Notes under the pieces: generated by a model
What the model was told of the DNA's origin: nothing
What the model saw: only the letters and a program-made list of their open reading frames with translations
Databases searched by the model: none
Shown: piece by piece, positions 50,999 to 60,863 of the stretch
Layout: every line of letters starts with the position of its first letter
How positions within the stretch are numbered: the first letter of the stretch is position 1
NCBI RefSeq assembly: GCF_012275535.1
Contig: NZ_JAAVTK010000001.1
Coordinates: 1 to 64,000, forward strand
Direction of reading: 5' to 3'
From: Hymenobacter artigasi
GTDB lineage: Bacteria > Bacteroidota > Bacteroidia > Cytophagales > Hymenobacteraceae
DNA length: 64,000 bases
Position numbers and translations under genes: made by a program

Positions 50999-52651
50999 CT
51001 ACAACGACACGCCGCGTTTCCACGGAATGAAATCGGTTTGGTCGTGGCGCACGGCGGCCACTTCCTCCCCGCTGGCCACGCGGATAACGTAGTCGAGAAT
51101 GCGCTCGCCGGCCTGCTCAATGGTTTCCTCGCCGTCAATTACGGTGCCTGTATTTACGTCGATGATGTCGGGCATACGGCGGGCCAGGGCCGTGTTGCTG
51201 GATACTTTGATAACCGGCGCGATGGGGTTGCCGGTAGGCGTGCCCAGGCCAGTAGTGAAGAGCACGATGTTGGCCCCCGAGCCCACCTCAGCCGTCGTGG
51301 ATTCCACGTCGTTGCCGGGGGTGCAGAGCAGGTTCAACCCCGGCTTGGTCACCAGCTCGGGGTAGTCGAGCACCGCCACCACGGGCGAGGAGCCGCCTTT
51401 GCGGGCCGCCCCCGCCGATTTCATGGCGTCGGTAATCAGACCGTCGCGGATGTTGCCGGGCGAGGGGTTCATATCGAAGCCCGAACCCACAGCGATGGCG
51501 CTGTCGCCATAAGCCTTCATCAGGCTGCTGAAGCGCTCGGCGGTTTCCTGGTTCACGCTGCGGTCCACCAGTTCCTGCTCCACGCCGCACAGTTCCGGGA
51601 ATTCGGCCAGGATGACCGAGCCGCCCAGGGCCACCAGCATATCGGAAACGTGACCCAGGGCCGGGTTGGCCGAGATACCGGAGAAGCCGTCGGAGCCACC
51701 GCACTCCAGCCCGATGTTCAGGGCGCGTAGCGGGGCGGGCTCGCGGCGGGCCTGGTTGGCCAGCATCAGGCCGGCAAACGTCTGGCGCAGGGCAGTGCTG
51801 ATGAGTGTTTCCTCGGTGCCGAGCTTCTGCTGGTCGAGGATGTAGAGCGGCTTACTGAAATTGGGGTCACGCTTCGCGATTTCGTCCTGCAGCATGCTGG
51901 CCTGCGCGTTCTGGCAGCCCAGGCTGAGCACGGTGGCACCGGCCACGTTGGGGTGCGTGATGTAGCCGGCCAGCAGGCCGCACAGCGTCTGGGCATCCTG
52001 GCGGATGCCGCCGCAGCCACCCTCGTGCGAGAGAAACCGAATGCCGTCCACGTTCGGGAACGGGCGGCTTTTTTGAGTTGAATCGGAACTGGCTTCGAGG
52101 TCGGCGCTGAGGATTTCCTCCACCGTCTTGCCAGCCTGCATCAGCTCCACCAGCTTGCGGGTTTCGGGCTGGTAGGTTTTGCGGCGGGCGTAGCCGAGGT
52201 CAGTAATCAGCGCATCCTGGAGCACCTGAATGTTGCGGTTTTCGCAGAATACCAGCGGGATAACCAGCCAGTAGTTGGCGGTACCCACGCGGCCATCGGC
52301 GCGGTGGTAGCCCTGAAAGGTGCGGTCCTGCCAGGCACTTACATCGGGCGCGGTCCAGGCGGCGCGCTGGTGGGCATTTTCGTCGTAACTATTGGTGGCA
52401 TGCTGGATGTTAGCAGTGGTGAGGCGGCCGCCGGGGCGGATGGCTTCGCGGGCAGTGCCCACAAGCACGCCGTACATGGTCACAGGCTGGCCGGCGGTCA
52501 GGCCCAGGGGCGCGAGCTTGTGCTTGGCCGGAATGGCTTCGGCGGTGGTAATAAAGCCATTTTCCCACGGCACTTCGGTGCCGATGGGCAGGTCGGCGAG
52601 GGCGACCAGCACGTTATCGGCGGGGTGAATGCGGGCAACTTGGTGTTTCAT
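50999..52651 (-). CDS. uxaA: Altronate dehydratase
   Basis: 550 residues from ATG at 52651. An N-terminal SAF domain (about 1-90, IHPADNVLVALADLPIGTEV) precedes the core with FLSHEGGCGGIRQDAQTLCGLLAGY, GLECGGSDGFSGISANPALG and LDYPELVTKPGLNLLCTPGNDVES, all characteristic of UxaA/GarD hydrolyases. It dehydrates D-altronate to 2-keto-3-deoxygluconate using iron or manganese. It is about 55 residues longer than the E. coli enzyme. UxaB and UxaC flank it, giving the complete galacturonate branch. Confidence 0.95.
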   Translation of the reverse strand: MKHQVARIHPADNVLVALADLPIGTEVPWENGFITTAEAIPAKHKLAPLGLTAGQPVTMYGVLVGTAREAIRPGGRLTTANIQHATNSYDENAHQRAAWTAPDVSAWQDRTFQGYHRADGRVGTANYWLVIPLVFCENRNIQVLQDALITDLGYARRKTYQPETRKLVELMQAGKTVEEILSADLEASSDSTQKSRPFPNVDGIRFLSHEGGCGGIRQDAQTLCGLLAGYITHPNVAGATVLSLGCQNAQASMLQDEIAKRDPNFSKPLYILDQQKLGTEETLISTALRQTFAGLMLANQARREPAPLRALNIGLECGGSDGFSGISANPALGHVSDMLVALGGSVILAEFPELCGVEQELVDRSVNQETAERFSSLMKAYGDSAIAVGSGFDMNPSPGNIRDGLITDAMKSAGAARKGGSSPVVAVLDYPELVTKPGLNLLCTPGNDVESTTAEVGSGANIVLFTTGLGTPTGNPIAPVIKVSSNTALARRMPDIIDVNTGTVIDGEETIEQAGERILDYVIRVASGEEVAAVRHDQTDFIPWKRGVSL

Positions 52652-52673
52652 ATCAGATATCGATTAAATCAGG

Positions 52674-52772
52674 CCGTCATGCTGAGCGTAGCCGAAGCAC
52701 CTCTACTGCTTCGTTGCAGCGAAGGGAATTACTCTATTGGCAGAGATGCTTCGACTTCGCTCAGCATGACGG
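52674..52772. repeat. Inverted repeat (GTCATGCTGAGC family) between uxaB and uxaA
   Basis: Arms 52674-52704 and 52742-52772, 31 bp with three mismatches, starting CCGTCATGCTGAGCGTAGCC. Confidence 0.9.
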
Positions 52773-52795
52773 TCTTGCTTATTTATACTACGCAG

Positions 52796-54331
52796 CTACG
52801 AAGCAACGGCCGCAGCTTTGCGGGCGAAAAACGCGGCCAGCGTGGCCGGTACGCCTTCGGCCAATAGCTGCGCCAGGTAGTGGCTCACCTTGTCGGCAAA
52901 GCCGGGCAGGCGGGTCAGGTCGTGGCCCCAGAGGGCGTTATTGTGCAGGGCGGCGGTGGTCAGCTCCTCGGGCGAGAGCCGGGCCCAGAGGTCGGCAAAG
53001 TAGCCGGCGCGGTCGTCCTGGATGGTATAGGGTTGGCCGTTGGCTTCGCCATGGCCAGTGCTGGCCCCGGTAGTGGTGTTGCGCATAAACAGCAGGTAGG
53101 CCGCGAAGCCCAGCGCCATGTAGTGCGGCACGGCGCTGTGCTGCTGGTAGTAGTGCAGCAGCGTAGGCACGTTGCGCATCTGCATCTTGGCAGTGCCCTG
53201 CATGGCAATGGCCAGCCAGCGGTGCTCCAGGTAGGGGTTGCGGAAGCGGTCGAGGACCTGCATGCCGAAGCGCTGGCCCACTTTCTCATCCACCGCGAAG
53301 GGAATGCCGGGCAGCAAATCGGCCAGCATCAGGTTGTGAATGAACCGCGCCAAATCTTCGTTTTCCAGGGATTCGCGCACCGTGGTGCAGCCCGCCAGGT
53401 GGGCCAGCCCGTAGCTGAGCGTGTGCGTGCCATTCAGCAAACGCAGCTTCAGCTCGCGGAACAGCGTGATATCGGGCCGAATAACTACGCCAGTCGCCGC
53501 CGTGTAGAAGGACAACACCTCGCGCACCCGCTCGCTACCTTCAATGGCCCACAGTGAGTAGGCTTCGGCCACGGTCAGCAGGTCGTCCTGGTAGCCCAAC
53601 TCGGCTTGCAGGGCTTCGTAGGCGGTGGGCTCGGGCCGGCCGGGTACAATGCGGTCGACCAGCGTATTACAGAAATCGTTAGCCGCTTCGAGCCAGTCGA
53701 TGAAGGCGCTGCCGAGGTCGTTGCGGTGGGCCAGCTCCAGCACAATGGCTTCGAGCTTGCGCCCGTTGTCCGGAATCAATTCGGTGGGCACGATGACCAG
53801 TCCACGGTTCATATCGCCCTCAAATGCCTCAAAACGGGCGTAGAGCACGGCCAGCAGCTTGCCCGGAAACGAGGTCGGCGGCGTGAGGTGAATGTCCTCG
53901 TTCACCAGCTGAATACCGACTTCGGTGGTGTTCGAAATCACCACCTGCAGGTCGGGGCTGGCGGCAAATTTCAGCACCTCAGCCCACTGGCTTTTGGCCG
54001 AGAGCACGCGGCTGATGCTGGCGCACACCACGTTTTCCTCCACCGGGTGGCCGTCATCCACGCCGCGCACGCACACGGTGTACAGGTTATCCTGGCGCTC
54101 GAAGGCCGTGGCATCGCCGCCGTCGGTGCTTTTCACCACCACAATGCGGCCGTTGAATATGCCTTTCCGATTGGCCTCGTCAATCATGAAATCGGGCAGG
54201 CCGCGCAGCAGCACGCCGGTCCCGAACTGGAGCACTTTTTCGGGCAGCGCAAACAGCGCCGATGCGGGCCAGGACACGGCGGCCGAAGTATGGGGAGTGG
54301 CCAGGGCCAGTTGGTGGGTGAGCGTGTCCAT
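52796..54331 (-). CDS. uxaB: Tagaturonate reductase
   Basis: 511 residues from ATG at 54331. VLQFGTGVLLRGLPDFMIDEANRKGIFNGRIVVVKST is the nucleotide-binding start of the mannitol dehydrogenase-like UxaB family; VISNTTEVGI, FPGKLLAVLYARF and LLNGTHTLSYGLAHLAG follow. It reduces D-tagaturonate to D-altronate with NADH. Slightly longer than the E. coli enzyme (483). The pectate lyase gene is 58 bp upstream. Confidence 0.95.
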   Translation of the reverse strand: MDTLTHQLALATPHTSAAVSWPASALFALPEKVLQFGTGVLLRGLPDFMIDEANRKGIFNGRIVVVKSTDGGDATAFERQDNLYTVCVRGVDDGHPVEENVVCASISRVLSAKSQWAEVLKFAASPDLQVVISNTTEVGIQLVNEDIHLTPPTSFPGKLLAVLYARFEAFEGDMNRGLVIVPTELIPDNGRKLEAIVLELAHRNDLGSAFIDWLEAANDFCNTLVDRIVPGRPEPTAYEALQAELGYQDDLLTVAEAYSLWAIEGSERVREVLSFYTAATGVVIRPDITLFRELKLRLLNGTHTLSYGLAHLAGCTTVRESLENEDLARFIHNLMLADLLPGIPFAVDEKVGQRFGMQVLDRFRNPYLEHRWLAIAMQGTAKMQMRNVPTLLHYYQQHSAVPHYMALGFAAYLLFMRNTTTGASTGHGEANGQPYTIQDDRAGYFADLWARLSPEELTTAALHNNALWGHDLTRLPGFADKVSHYLAQLLAEGVPATLAAFFARKAAAVAS

Positions 54332-54389
54332 GTCGTAATGGGGCTGGAAATGGTATTGGTGGCTGAACGAAGCGGGAATTCGGGGGCAG

Positions 54390-55505
54390 CTAGTGCCCTC
54401 CCGTACTCACCCGTTTTTGCCAGGCGGGGAATTCTTTGGTTAGTAATTTTTCGGGCCAGACACCGGCGTAGAGGTAGCCGGCGCGGCGCTCGTTCTCAAT
54501 CTCGGTAAGCTGGTAGTGCACCTGGCTGTCGCGCCCCACGTAGATGGGCCGGTCAGTATCCAACTCATAAAAGCGCGCCCAGAGGTTGGCCCCGGGCGTG
54601 GGCACGATGACGCGGTCGAGTACTTTTTTGGAAGATGGCAGCGTGACTTCCTGCACGGCGTAGCCCGTCATTTTCACTTTCTCAAACCAGGCCATGGCAC
54701 TTTCAATGGACTTGCGCACGGATGCCGAGGGGTTTTCTACCCCCATCAGAAACCGCACGATGTCCACCGACTCATCCCCGCTCAGCGAGGCCAGCTCGAA
54801 GGCGCGGGCCTTGGCCGGTTGCAGGGTTTTCTCATCATACTGGGCGCACCAGGCCGTGGGCTGGCCCTGGCGCACATATTGCGTTTTCAGAATGCAGCCG
54901 ATGCCGCGCTCTTCGGCCGCCTGGGCCTGGGGCACCAGCGCCGCATCGAGGCCGGCGAAGGGCGGCTGCTGGCGGGCTACTTTGCGCAGCACCCCCAGCG
55001 CCTGCACCATGGCGTTGTCGTTGTAGGTAATCTGGTGGCGGTAAATGGCCACGTCGGGGTAGTACTGCGGGAAGCCGCCATTGGCATACTGCATTTTCAG
55101 CAGGTAGCGAATGCCGTTTTCGGCAGCCTGGCGGTAGGCGGGGTTGTTGGTTTTTTGGTACGCGGCGGCCAGGTAGTTGATTTCGCGGCTCGTGGCGTTG
55201 TTATCGATGGTGGCGTCGTTGCGGTTTTTGTCCTTGAGGGTACTAGCCCGCTCATCGGCACTCAGCGGGTGGCTGTAGTCCACCTTTTTGGTACCTACGG
55301 CCTTGGGCCAGCCGCCCACGGCCCGCTGAAACACCAGCATCTTTTCGGCGGTGGTGTCCTGCATCACTGCTTGCGACGGCGCGGCCTGGGTGGCTCGGAA
55401 ATGCTCCGAACCACCCGTGGCTACTACTTCCTGCCGGGTCGGCGTAGTTCCAAGTCCCACCTTGCCCAGCCCCGCCAGCAGGAGCAGTATTTGCAGCGTC
55501 ATCAT
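54390..55505 (-). CDS. Secreted pectate lyase, polysaccharide lyase family 10
   Basis: 371 residues from ATG at 55505 (ATG-ATG; either may be used). A signal peptide spans about 1-20. QRAVGGWPKAVGTKKVDY, NDATIDNNATSREINYLAAAYQ and LLKMQYANGGFPQYYPD are characteristic of PL10 pectate lyases, which fold as an (alpha/alpha)3 toroid and use a conserved Arg with calcium. It cuts de-esterified polygalacturonate by beta-elimination, making unsaturated ends that feed KduI and KduD. A double hairpin separates it from susD. Confidence 0.92.
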   Translation of the reverse strand: MMTLQILLLLAGLGKVGLGTTPTRQEVVATGGSEHFRATQAAPSQAVMQDTTAEKMLVFQRAVGGWPKAVGTKKVDYSHPLSADERASTLKDKNRNDATIDNNATSREINYLAAAYQKTNNPAYRQAAENGIRYLLKMQYANGGFPQYYPDVAIYRHQITYNDNAMVQALGVLRKVARQQPPFAGLDAALVPQAQAAEERGIGCILKTQYVRQGQPTAWCAQYDEKTLQPAKARAFELASLSGDESVDIVRFLMGVENPSASVRKSIESAMAWFEKVKMTGYAVQEVTLPSSKKVLDRVIVPTPGANLWARFYELDTDRPIYVGRDSQVHYQLTEIENERRAGYLYAGVWPEKLLTKEFPAWQKRVSTGGH

Positions 55506-55572
55506 GCGTTGAGATGTGGGGCCGCAGCCCCGATAAAAAACTGGTTTACTTAAATCAGCGGCAGGGCCGGCT

Positions 55573-55666
55573 CCGGTCCGACCGCCCTGGGCGGTCCGAC
55601 CGGTTGTCGTGTGGGCGAAACCGTGCTTGCTTCAACCGGTCAGACCGCCTGGGGCGGTCAGACCGG
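55573..55666. repeat. Two tandem GGTCCGACCGCC hairpins between susD and the pectate lyase
   Basis: 55573-55603 (CCGGTCCGACCGCC...GGCGGTCCGACCGG) and 55636-55666 (CCGGTCAGACCGCC...GGCGGTCAGACCGG): two nearly identical self-complementary units. Confidence 0.88.
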
Positions 55667-55686
55667 CGCAACGGCTCCTACTCAAA

Positions 55687-57486
55687 TCAGTAGCCGGGGT
55701 TCTGCGTCAGCTTGGTATTGAGGTTGATGGACTCGGCCGGAATGGGCAGCAGCTGGTGCGCTTCGGTGAAGCCCGAGGCGATGTCGTTGATGCGCGTAAC
55801 GGTGATGCCCGACGTGGCCGTCACGTTAATCCACTCGACCCGGGTGGTGCCGGCGGGCGCGGGCACGATTGACGAAGGCTTGTAGTACGAGTTCAGAATG
55901 CGCAGCGGCCCGTAGGTGGTGGGCGTGGTGTAGTAGATGTACTGCGGCAGCTCGCTGTTCACGGCAGCGGTCAGGGTGTTCAGCCGGGCCTTGATTTCCT
56001 GGAAAGTAGCACCCAGGCGGTTCCAGCGAATCAGGTCATACTTGCGGATGCCTTCGCCGCCAAACTCCAGCAAACGCTCGCGCATGATGGCCGTGCGGAA
56101 AGCCGCGTAGCCCGCGCCAATGGCCGGGGGCGTGGCCGCGCCGTAGCCCCGTACCCGCACCTCGTTCAGGGCGCTCACCGCTTTCGTGCTGGGGCCGTTG
56201 CCCAGCTCGTTGTCGGCCTCGGCGTACATCAGCAGCACATCAGAAAAGCGGATGAGGGGCCAGTTGAAGCCCAGGCCCTGCGCGGCGCTGGAGCGCAGGG
56301 TGGCATTGCTGCTCCACTCGCGGCGGAACTTGCCGTCGTACACCGTCACGGCGTTGGTATGCAGGCGCTTGGGGCCGGCATCGATGCTGTACGGGGCCAG
56401 CGTGACATCGCGGCGCGTATCGGTCGAGTCGAAAGCGTAGAAGTACGTGGGCGTGGCCACAATGGAGCCCTGGGTAGTGGACCCGTAGGCCGCCGAAATG
56501 GCCGTGACGCGCGGGCCGGTGGCGTAGCCCAGCTTGCTGTCGGTGGTGGAGGGGCTGGTGGTGCCGCCCATGGCAACCTCAAAAATCGTTTCGTGCTTCA
56601 GGTCGCGGCGGTACTCGCAGATGGCCCGGAAGGGCTCCTCGAAGCTGGCGTTGAGGTCGTGCTCGGCGCGGTTGCTCATGAGGTCGTTGCACTCGGTGCG
56701 CACGATTTCATAGTACGTATTCCGGTCGGCGGCCTGCAGCATGCTCTTGGCTTCCGGGTCGTAGTAGAAGCTGGCGCGGTACAGGGCCAGGCGGGCGCGC
56801 AGCGCCTTCACGGCCCCTTTGCTGATGCGCTCATCGGAACCGGCGGCCGAGCGCCAGGGCACCAGCGGCGTGGCCAGGGCCAGGTCGGCAATCATGCGGT
56901 CCAGAATGGCGTTGCGCTTGGTGCGCGGGGTGTTCAAATCCTGGCCGGTCACGGTGGGCTCGTAGGGCGAGGGCACATCGCCCCAGTTGCGCACCAGCTC
57001 GAAGTAGTACTGGGCCCGCAGGGTGAGGGCTTCGCCGTAGAGGCGCTGCACGGCGGCCTGGTCGGTGCCGCCGGCATACTGCGTCATGCCCGGGATGTAC
57101 TTGATGCAGATGTTGGCCCGCTCAATGCCCCGGTACAGCGCATTCCAGGCGTTGCGCACGTCGGCGTTGGTGGTGTTGGCTACGTAGCGGGCAATGCCGC
57201 GGCGGCCGTCGCCGGCGTCGGTGCCGGTGGGCGAGTTCAGGAAATCCTCCGAATCGTAGGGAAAGTACGTGCTGATGCGGCTGCCGTACGCCACATCGCC
57301 GGCCATGGGCGCGTAGGCCCCGATAACGGCATTGTAGGCTCCGCTCACGCTGCTGAACACGGCCGTGGAGGTATCAACCGCCGTGGGCTGCACTTCCAGG
57401 TAGTCTTTGCACGATACCAGGCTGGTGAAACCGGCCAGCCCAAGGGCCAGCAGGGCCGGGCGAAAAAATGGTTTTATCGTTATCAT
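55687..57486 (-). CDS. SusD/RagB family glycan-binding lipoprotein
   Basis: 599 residues from ATG at 57486. Lipobox cysteine at 26 (SLVSC) followed by KDYLEVQPTAV, the standard start of mature SusD proteins. TPR-like helices (NAWNALYRGIERANICI, LRAQYYFELVRNWGDVPSP) and the C-terminal LLMYAEADNELGNG and RERLLEFGGEGIRKYDLIRW segments are diagnostic. It sits on the cell surface, binds oligosaccharide and forms a lid on SusC. It lies 11 bp after susC. Substrate is assigned as oligogalacturonide from the neighbours. Confidence 0.95.
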   Translation of the reverse strand: MITIKPFFRPALLALGLAGFTSLVSCKDYLEVQPTAVDTSTAVFSSVSGAYNAVIGAYAPMAGDVAYGSRISTYFPYDSEDFLNSPTGTDAGDGRRGIARYVANTTNADVRNAWNALYRGIERANICIKYIPGMTQYAGGTDQAAVQRLYGEALTLRAQYYFELVRNWGDVPSPYEPTVTGQDLNTPRTKRNAILDRMIADLALATPLVPWRSAAGSDERISKGAVKALRARLALYRASFYYDPEAKSMLQAADRNTYYEIVRTECNDLMSNRAEHDLNASFEEPFRAICEYRRDLKHETIFEVAMGGTTSPSTTDSKLGYATGPRVTAISAAYGSTTQGSIVATPTYFYAFDSTDTRRDVTLAPYSIDAGPKRLHTNAVTVYDGKFRREWSSNATLRSSAAQGLGFNWPLIRFSDVLLMYAEADNELGNGPSTKAVSALNEVRVRGYGAATPPAIGAGYAAFRTAIMRERLLEFGGEGIRKYDLIRWNRLGATFQEIKARLNTLTAAVNSELPQYIYYTTPTTYGPLRILNSYYKPSSIVPAPAGTTRVEWINVTATSGITVTRINDIASGFTEAHQLLPIPAESINLNTKLTQNPGY

Positions 57487-57497
57487 GATAGGAACAA

Positions 57498-60400
57498 TTA
57501 GAAAGTCAGGTTCATGCCAAACAGGAAGGCGCGGCTGCGCGGATACGCGGCGTAATCGACACCCGGCGTGAGCGAGGTGGAGCGGCGGGTATTGACTTCG
57601 GGGTCGAAGCCGGTGTATTTGGTGAACGTATATATATTGTTGAGCGTCACGTAGAAACGGGCCGACTGAAGCCGGGCGTACTGCGAAATGGACCGGGGCA
57701 GTGTGTAGCCCATGGTCACGTTATTGATGCGCAGGAACGAACCGTCCTCGATGGCCCAGGAGTGCAGGAACAGCTGGCGCGTGGGGCTCCAGATGCTGGC
57801 GTTCTGGTTCACGCGGGCCGAAGTGGCCACATCGGTGATGATGGCCCCGTTCTCGTCAATCTGGCGGTACCGGTCCTTCATAATGGCCAAGCCGTTGGCC
57901 AGGTTGCCGTTGGCCAAGTACGAGGTCAGCTCAATCTTATTGGCGTTGTAGATGTCGTTGCCCACCACCCAGTTCAGGAAGATGCTGGCATCGAACCCCT
58001 TGTAGGAAAACTGCTGGTTGAGGCCGCCCGTGAACTTGGGGTTGGCATTGCCGATAACCTGGCGGTCGTTGGTGTCTATCACCCCGTCGCCGTTGATATC
58101 CTTGAGCTTGATGGTACCGGGCGTCACTTCGCCGCTGCTAAAGCCGGTGATGCCTTTATCGCTCTTAACGCCGTCTTTCAGTATCCACTGGTTGGTAGCG
58201 GTGTTGTAGCCCTTAAAGTCGTCGGCGGTATAGAAGCCTTTGCTACCGTTATCGAAGTCCGTTACGTAGCCATACATCAGGCCCACGGGCTGGCCCACGG
58301 CCACGTAGTAGTCGCCGGTGATGGCCGTGCTGGCCCAGCCCGAGTACTGGATGGGCAGGGCCGCCGAGCCGCCCAGGTCCTCCACGCGGTTGCGGTTGAA
58401 GGAGAAGTTGGTGTTGGCCGACCAGCTGAAGTCCGGCGTCTTAATCACGGTGCCGGTAAGCTGCAGCTCCAGACCACGGTTCGAGGTGGAGCCGATGTTG
58501 ATGAGCTGCGTGGTGTAGCCGCTGCTGGGGTTAATGCTCAGGTTGAGCAGCAGGTCGGAAGTGCGGTTGTAGTAGGCATCGGCCGTGAACTGCACGCGGT
58601 TGTTGAACAAGCCCAAATCGAGGCCCACGTTGGTGGAGGCCGTGGTTTCCCACTTCAGGTTGGGGTTGGCCAACGAGGTGGCGGCGATGCCCGGCGTCAG
58701 GTTGTCGTTGAGGGCGTAGTAGGTGTTCGGAATCGGGTTCAACGGGCCGCTGGTGCCGAAGAGCGGGTCGTAGAGGAAGTCGTTGATGCGGTTGTTGCCC
58801 GACAGGCCGTAGCTCAGGCGCAGCTTGGCATCGGTGATGGTGGCCGCGAAGGGCTCCATGAACTTCTCCTGCGAGAAGCGCCAGGCCGCCGAAGCCGCCG
58901 GGAAGTAGCCCACCTTGTTGCTGCCCTTGAACTTCGACGAGCCGTCGGCCCGGAACGTGGCCGTGAACAGGTACTTGCCGTCGTAGTTGTAATTCAAACG
59001 GCCAAAGCCGGAGAGCAGGTGCGAGTCTTCGGTCACGCCGGTTTGCGGGCCGAGCTGGGGCGTGGTGGGGGCGCTGGGGTCGCGCTGGCCAATGTTATCC
59101 ACGGCCCGGTCAAAGCCAATGGCTTTGGGCAGGTAGTAGCTCGTTACGTTCAGGAAGGGGTTGCGGCGCTGGTAGGTTTCCTCACCCACCACCCCATCGA
59201 ACGTGTTCTTGCCAAACTTGAGCGTGTAGCTCAGCACGTTGGAGTTGTTGAGCGTCACGGCCTGGCCGGTGTTGATGCTGATGTAGGGCAGGCCACTCTG
59301 GGTGCGCACCGCCGGTGAATACTGGCCGTAAAAGTCTTCTAGGCGCGCCGTGGTGTAGTCGAAGCCCAGCGTGGAGCGGAACGACAGGTTCTTGGTGAAG
59401 TTGTAGCTGGCGTTGCCGCTCAGGTTGAACACCCGGCTGCGGTTTTTGCGCGTCTCGTTGTTGATGGTCAGAATCGGATTCGAGAGCGAGTTCGATGCCG
59501 AGAAGAATTCATCGTCCGGATAATCATCCACCGGTATCCCCGCGTTCAGCTGTTGCGAGGTCACGATGGGCAGATACACCAGCGAGTTGCGCAGGCGCGT
59601 GCTGGTAGTCGAGGCCGTAGTGGAGCCGGTGGTACCGCCCCCCGTGATTACCTGGTCGGTGAGGCGGCTGGAAAAGCCCACCCGGAATTTATCGTTGGCT
59701 TTGTGGTCGAGGCGAAAGTTCACCAGGTTCCGGACAAAGCCAGTGTTGAGTTGGATGCCGTTTTCGTCGTTGCGCGTCAGGCTCAGCGAGTAGGTAGTGC
59801 CTTTGGCTCCGCCCGCCACCGATATGTTGTGGGTTTGCTGGAAGGCGTCGCCGCCAAACACCCGGTCCTGCCAGTTGATGAAGTCGGCGTTGCGCGATAC
59901 GCCCAGCGTGTCGTAGCCGGGCACCGTGCTGCTATACGGCCGCTGGTCGCGGAACGTAGTGCTGCCGAAACGGTTCTTAAAAGCCGACAGAGACGAGCCG
60001 CCCGAAATGCGCGACTTCTCATAGGCGTAGTCCACATAGTCGGCCGATTGCAGTACAGGCAGCGTTTTCACGATGCGGCGGAAGCCGGCAAACCCGTTGT
60101 ACGTCACGGTAGTACGGCCTTCCTTGCCGCCTTTGGTGGTGATGATAACCACGCCGTTGGCACCCCGGGCGCCGTAGATGGCCGTGGCCGAAGCATCCTT
60201 CAGCACGTCGACGGAGGCAATATCCTGCGGCGAGAGCACCGCCAGGGCATTTTCTACCTGCACGCCGTCCACCACGTACAGCGGCGAGTTGTCCTGCGTG
60301 ATGGAGCCACCGCCCCGCACCCGCACCTGCACCGACGAGCCGGGCTGGCCTTCCGAGGAAGTAACCTGCACCCCGGCCAGACGGCCAGCCAGCGCTTCGG

Positions 60401-60821
60401 CCGCCGAGTTTACCGGCACATCCTTGATTTGCTGGGCATTAACCGACGCCACCGAACCGGTCACATCGCGCCGCTGCACCTCCTGAAAACCGATAACTAC
60501 TACATCATCCAGCTGCTTGCTGTCGGCGACCAGCGTGACGTTGATGGTCGCCTTGTCGCCCACCTTCACGGCCTGCGATACATAGCCCACGTAGCTGAAA
60601 CGCAGGCTGACATTCGAGCTATTGGCGGGCAGCGTGATGGAGAAGTCGCCATTGGGCCCGGTCGAAGCGCCGTTGGTGGTGCCTTCAACGAGGACGGTCA
60701 CGCCCGGCAGGGTTTCGCCGTCGGCCGCCTTCACAACGCCCTGGACCTGGCGGCTTTGCGCCACCGCCAGCCCGATGCTCCCCAGGAGCAGCAGGCAGAG
60801 CAGGAGAAGATGTTTTTTCAT
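57498..60821 (-). CDS. SusC/RagA family TonB-dependent outer-membrane transporter
   Basis: 1107 residues from ATG at 60821. Signal peptide about 1-21, then a carboxypeptidase-D-like domain (RQVQGVVKAADGETLPGVTVLVEGT, about 23-110), the plug (GSVASVNAQQIKDVPVNSAAEALAGRLAGVQVTSSEG and the SusC signature LYVVDGVQV) and a large barrel ending RSRAFLFGMNLTF. There is no N-terminal signalling domain, so control by an anti-sigma factor is unlikely. With SusD it should import oligogalacturonides using TonB energy. kduI lies 42 bp upstream. Confidence 0.97.
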   Translation of the reverse strand: MKKHLLLLCLLLLGSIGLAVAQSRQVQGVVKAADGETLPGVTVLVEGTTNGASTGPNGDFSITLPANSSNVSLRFSYVGYVSQAVKVGDKATINVTLVADSKQLDDVVVIGFQEVQRRDVTGSVASVNAQQIKDVPVNSAAEALAGRLAGVQVTSSEGQPGSSVQVRVRGGGSITQDNSPLYVVDGVQVENALAVLSPQDIASVDVLKDASATAIYGARGANGVVIITTKGGKEGRTTVTYNGFAGFRRIVKTLPVLQSADYVDYAYEKSRISGGSSLSAFKNRFGSTTFRDQRPYSSTVPGYDTLGVSRNADFINWQDRVFGGDAFQQTHNISVAGGAKGTTYSLSLTRNDENGIQLNTGFVRNLVNFRLDHKANDKFRVGFSSRLTDQVITGGGTTGSTTASTTSTRLRNSLVYLPIVTSQQLNAGIPVDDYPDDEFFSASNSLSNPILTINNETRKNRSRVFNLSGNASYNFTKNLSFRSTLGFDYTTARLEDFYGQYSPAVRTQSGLPYISINTGQAVTLNNSNVLSYTLKFGKNTFDGVVGEETYQRRNPFLNVTSYYLPKAIGFDRAVDNIGQRDPSAPTTPQLGPQTGVTEDSHLLSGFGRLNYNYDGKYLFTATFRADGSSKFKGSNKVGYFPAASAAWRFSQEKFMEPFAATITDAKLRLSYGLSGNNRINDFLYDPLFGTSGPLNPIPNTYYALNDNLTPGIAATSLANPNLKWETTASTNVGLDLGLFNNRVQFTADAYYNRTSDLLLNLSINPSSGYTTQLINIGSTSNRGLELQLTGTVIKTPDFSWSANTNFSFNRNRVEDLGGSAALPIQYSGWASTAITGDYYVAVGQPVGLMYGYVTDFDNGSKGFYTADDFKGYNTATNQWILKDGVKSDKGITGFSSGEVTPGTIKLKDINGDGVIDTNDRQVIGNANPKFTGGLNQQFSYKGFDASIFLNWVVGNDIYNANKIELTSYLANGNLANGLAIMKDRYRQIDENGAIITDVATSARVNQNASIWSPTRQLFLHSWAIEDGSFLRINNVTMGYTLPRSISQYARLQSARFYVTLNNIYTFTKYTGFDPEVNTRRSTSLTPGVDYAAYPRSRAFLFGMNLTF

Positions 60822-60863
60822 CAGATAAAGAATTTGGGTGGGAGTTTTTTGTCAATCAATCGA